A stretch of 6,693 nucleotides of DNA, from positions 1 through 6,693 of the forward strand of contig JAHACE010000042.1 in NCBI GenBank assembly GCA_018376005.1. The letters run 5' to 3'. Shown here piece by piece: positions 5,088 to 6,693 of this stretch (the stretch's first letter is position 1; the number at the start of each line of letters is the position of its first letter). The notes beneath the pieces were generated by a model. It did no database searches. It saw only the letters and a program-made list of their open reading frames with translations, and had not been told where the DNA came from. The stretch comes from Atopobium sp. (GTDB taxonomy: Bacteria > Actinomycetota > Coriobacteriia > Coriobacteriales > Atopobiaceae). A program made the position numbers and the translations under genes.

Positions 5088-6693
5088 TTACTTATAGCCA
5101 AGCTCTTCAAAGTAGATACCAAAGCGATCTTTTGCCTCAATTCCCAGCGTAGCATAGGCGTCACTGGTAAGATTTGGGTCTTGAGCAGTAATTGCCAAAG
5201 CGTCCATGTGGGCCGCCTCAATGAGGTCCGCATCCGCGTAAAGATCAGAAATCTTGAGCGTGGTGCCGCCCGACTGACGGTATCCCAAGGTTTCTCCCTC
5301 GTGTCTGAGCTCAAGGTCGAGCTCTGCCAGGCGTGCACCGTCGGAGGTTTGCTCAAGGGCGACTAAGCGCTTTCTTGCGGTAGAACCTCGCTTGGCGTTG
5401 CTTGCAAGATACACAGTTCCTGGAAAATCGCCTCGACCAACACGGCCTCTGAGCTGGTGCAAGGTAGCCAAACCAAAACGATCCGCATTAAAGACAATCA
5501 TGACCGTAGCGTTAGGAACGTCAACTCCAACCTCAATGACGGTTGTAGAGACCAAAATCTGTGTCTTATTTGCGCGGAACTTTTCCATTACCTGATCTTT
5601 TTGTGTCTCAGGCAGTCTGCCGGTCAAAAGATCACAGGTAAAGTCCTTGAAAACGGTCTTTGAGAGCTCCTCAAATACGCGAGTTGCACTGTAGAGTTTA
5701 CCGTTTGTACGAGCGGCCTCAGGAACATCTTCAAGCTCATCTTCAGAATCGCTTGGGTCAATTAAAGGGCAGACCAAATACGCCTGATGTCCCGCTTGAA
5801 CAGCTTCGGCGACAGCAGCATATGCTTGGTCAAGGTTTTCTGGCACACACAACTTGGTGGTAACGCCAGCGCCTGCCTTTGGTCTTTTGGTAATGCGAGA
5901 CGTATCAACATCTCCGTACAAAGAAAGCGCCAGCGTACGCGGAATAGGCGTTGCACTCATGGCGAGAAGATCTACGCCTTGTCCTTTTTTGCGCAACGCT
6001 GTTCTTTGATCAACACCAAAACGATGCTGCTCGTCAACAACAGCAAGGGTGAGCTGCTTAAATACCACGCTATCTGAGAGAAGCGCCGTAGTACCAAAGA
6101 CAATGGACAAAGAACCGTCGGCTAGGCAAAGTTCAATCTGTCGCCTCTCCTCTTCAGAGGTAGAGCCCGTAATAAGCGCCCACGTAATTCCTGCAAGTGA
6201 AAGCAAGGGGCCAATTTTTTGAGCGTACTGCTGAGCAAGAACTGAGGTAGGAGCCATCACAGCTGCCTGAGTTGAAGAATCTGCTGCTGCGGCCAATGCA
6301 ACGGCAGCAACGGCTGTTTTACCAGTACCAACATCACCCAAAAGCAAGCGATTCATAATACGTGGTGCTGCCATATCAGAAAGAATCTCTTGCGCTGCGT
6401 GATTTTGCTCGTCAGTCAGGGCAAAGGGCAAAGCCTCAATCAGAGCCTTAACTTTAGGTCCATTTATAACGTGCTCAAAAGGCTTATGACCTGCAAGTTC
6501 CAAGTTTCTTCTCGCCAAAAGAGCAAGCTGCAAACTTAGGAGCTCATCAAAAGCAAGACGGCGACGAGCCTGTTCAGCTGCGTCCAAACTGGAAGGAAAA
6601 TGAACCTCACGAAGCGCCGATGAGAGCGACATGAGGTGGTGTTTGGTGACAAGCTCTGAAGGCAGCCAATCACACACGCTTCCCGTGTCCGCC
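5088..6693 (-). CDS. recG: ATP-dependent DNA helicase RecG, C-terminal three quarters (start cut by window edge)
   Basis: RecG is a DNA translocase that regresses stalled replication forks and processes branched recombination intermediates. About 535 codons are present, open to the right edge, so the N-terminal wedge (OB) domain lies largely outside; full proteins have about 700 residues. Visible in order: the linker DWLPSELV to LREVHFPSS, Walker A GDVGTGKT (6315-6338), the DEQH box (6024-6035), SATPIPRTLALSLYGD (motif III), the second helicase lobe with STTVIEVGVDVPNA, and motif VI QLRGRVGRG. The C-terminal block, normally like LRGPGEFLGTRQSG, reads LRHEGETLGYRQSG here; the core RQSG is kept. 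The frame shows no interruption. The stop is a TAA directly followed by a second TAA. It is probably co-transcribed with rsmD and coaD. Confidence 0.97.
   Translation of the reverse strand, partial: ADTGSVCDWLPSELVTKHHLMSLSSALREVHFPSSLDAAEQARRRLAFDELLSLQLALLARRNLELAGHKPFEHVINGPKVKALIEALPFALTDEQNHAAQEILSDMAAPRIMNRLLLGDVGTGKTAVAAVALAAAADSSTQAAVMAPTSVLAQQYAQKIGPLLSLAGITWALITGSTSEEERRQIELCLADGSLSIVFGTTALLSDSVVFKQLTLAVVDEQHRFGVDQRTALRKKGQGVDLLAMSATPIPRTLALSLYGDVDTSRITKRPKAGAGVTTKLCVPENLDQAYAAVAEAVQAGHQAYLVCPLIDPSDSEDELEDVPEAARTNGKLYSATRVFEELSKTVFKDFTCDLLTGRLPETQKDQVMEKFRANKTQILVSTTVIEVGVDVPNATVMIVFNADRFGLATLHQLRGRVGRGDFPGTVYLASNAKRGSTARKRLVALEQTSDGARLAELDLELRHEGETLGYRQSGGTTLKISDLYADADLIEAAHMDALAITAQDPNLTSDAYATLGIEAKDRFGIYFEELGYK

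Noticed and set aside
1..6693. Mobile element, CRISPR array, defence system or RNA gene
   Set aside because: No transposase, phage or toxin-like protein, no repeat-spacer pattern and no tRNA or rRNA sequence was seen; the genes are core housekeeping genes in a familiar order.

Overview
This window is a stretch of bacterial chromosome carrying housekeeping genes, all on the minus strand. The order fits an actinobacterium: a SepIVA-like coiled-coil gene, a DUF177 gene, rpmF, rnc and smc lie together, much as in mycobacteria. Here plsX and acpP sit between rpmF and rnc, and recG, rsmD and coaD lie just upstream. Base composition is moderate (about 45-50% G+C by eye), and GTG and TTG starts are common. 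Together this suggests a lower-GC actinobacterium, most plausibly class Coriobacteriia (Atopobium/Lancefieldella-like). The lineage is inferred from gene order and protein style, not from a search.

In the direction of transcription (right to left): recG (its start lies beyond the right edge), rsmD and coaD form a tight group. A 126-base gap with a possible promoter precedes a SepIVA-like gene, and the DUF177 gene follows it after 5 bases. A 147-base gap with a candidate extended -10 promoter, an inverted repeat and a leader hairpin precedes rpmF. A strong intrinsic terminator hairpin then sits between rpmF and plsX, only 20 bases before the plsX start. plsX is broken: about 45-50 codons are missing from its middle and the two halves are in different frames. 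A second intrinsic terminator follows plsX. acpP then has its own candidate promoter, followed closely by rnc and the first 105 codons of smc, which runs off the left edge.

Functionally the region joins DNA repair (recG), ribosome assembly and RNA processing (rsmD, the DUF177 gene, rpmF, rnc), coenzyme A and acyl-carrier metabolism (coaD, acpP, plsX), and division and chromosome organisation (SepIVA-like, smc). CoaD makes the precursor of CoA, which donates the 4'-phosphopantetheine arm of ACP; PlsX uses acyl-ACP for phospholipid synthesis.

I see no mobile element, CRISPR array, tRNA, rRNA, toxin-antitoxin pair or defence system. The points most worth a second look are the broken plsX, the terminator placed directly before it, and the rpmF upstream region. 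No stretch longer than 300 bases lacks a gene.
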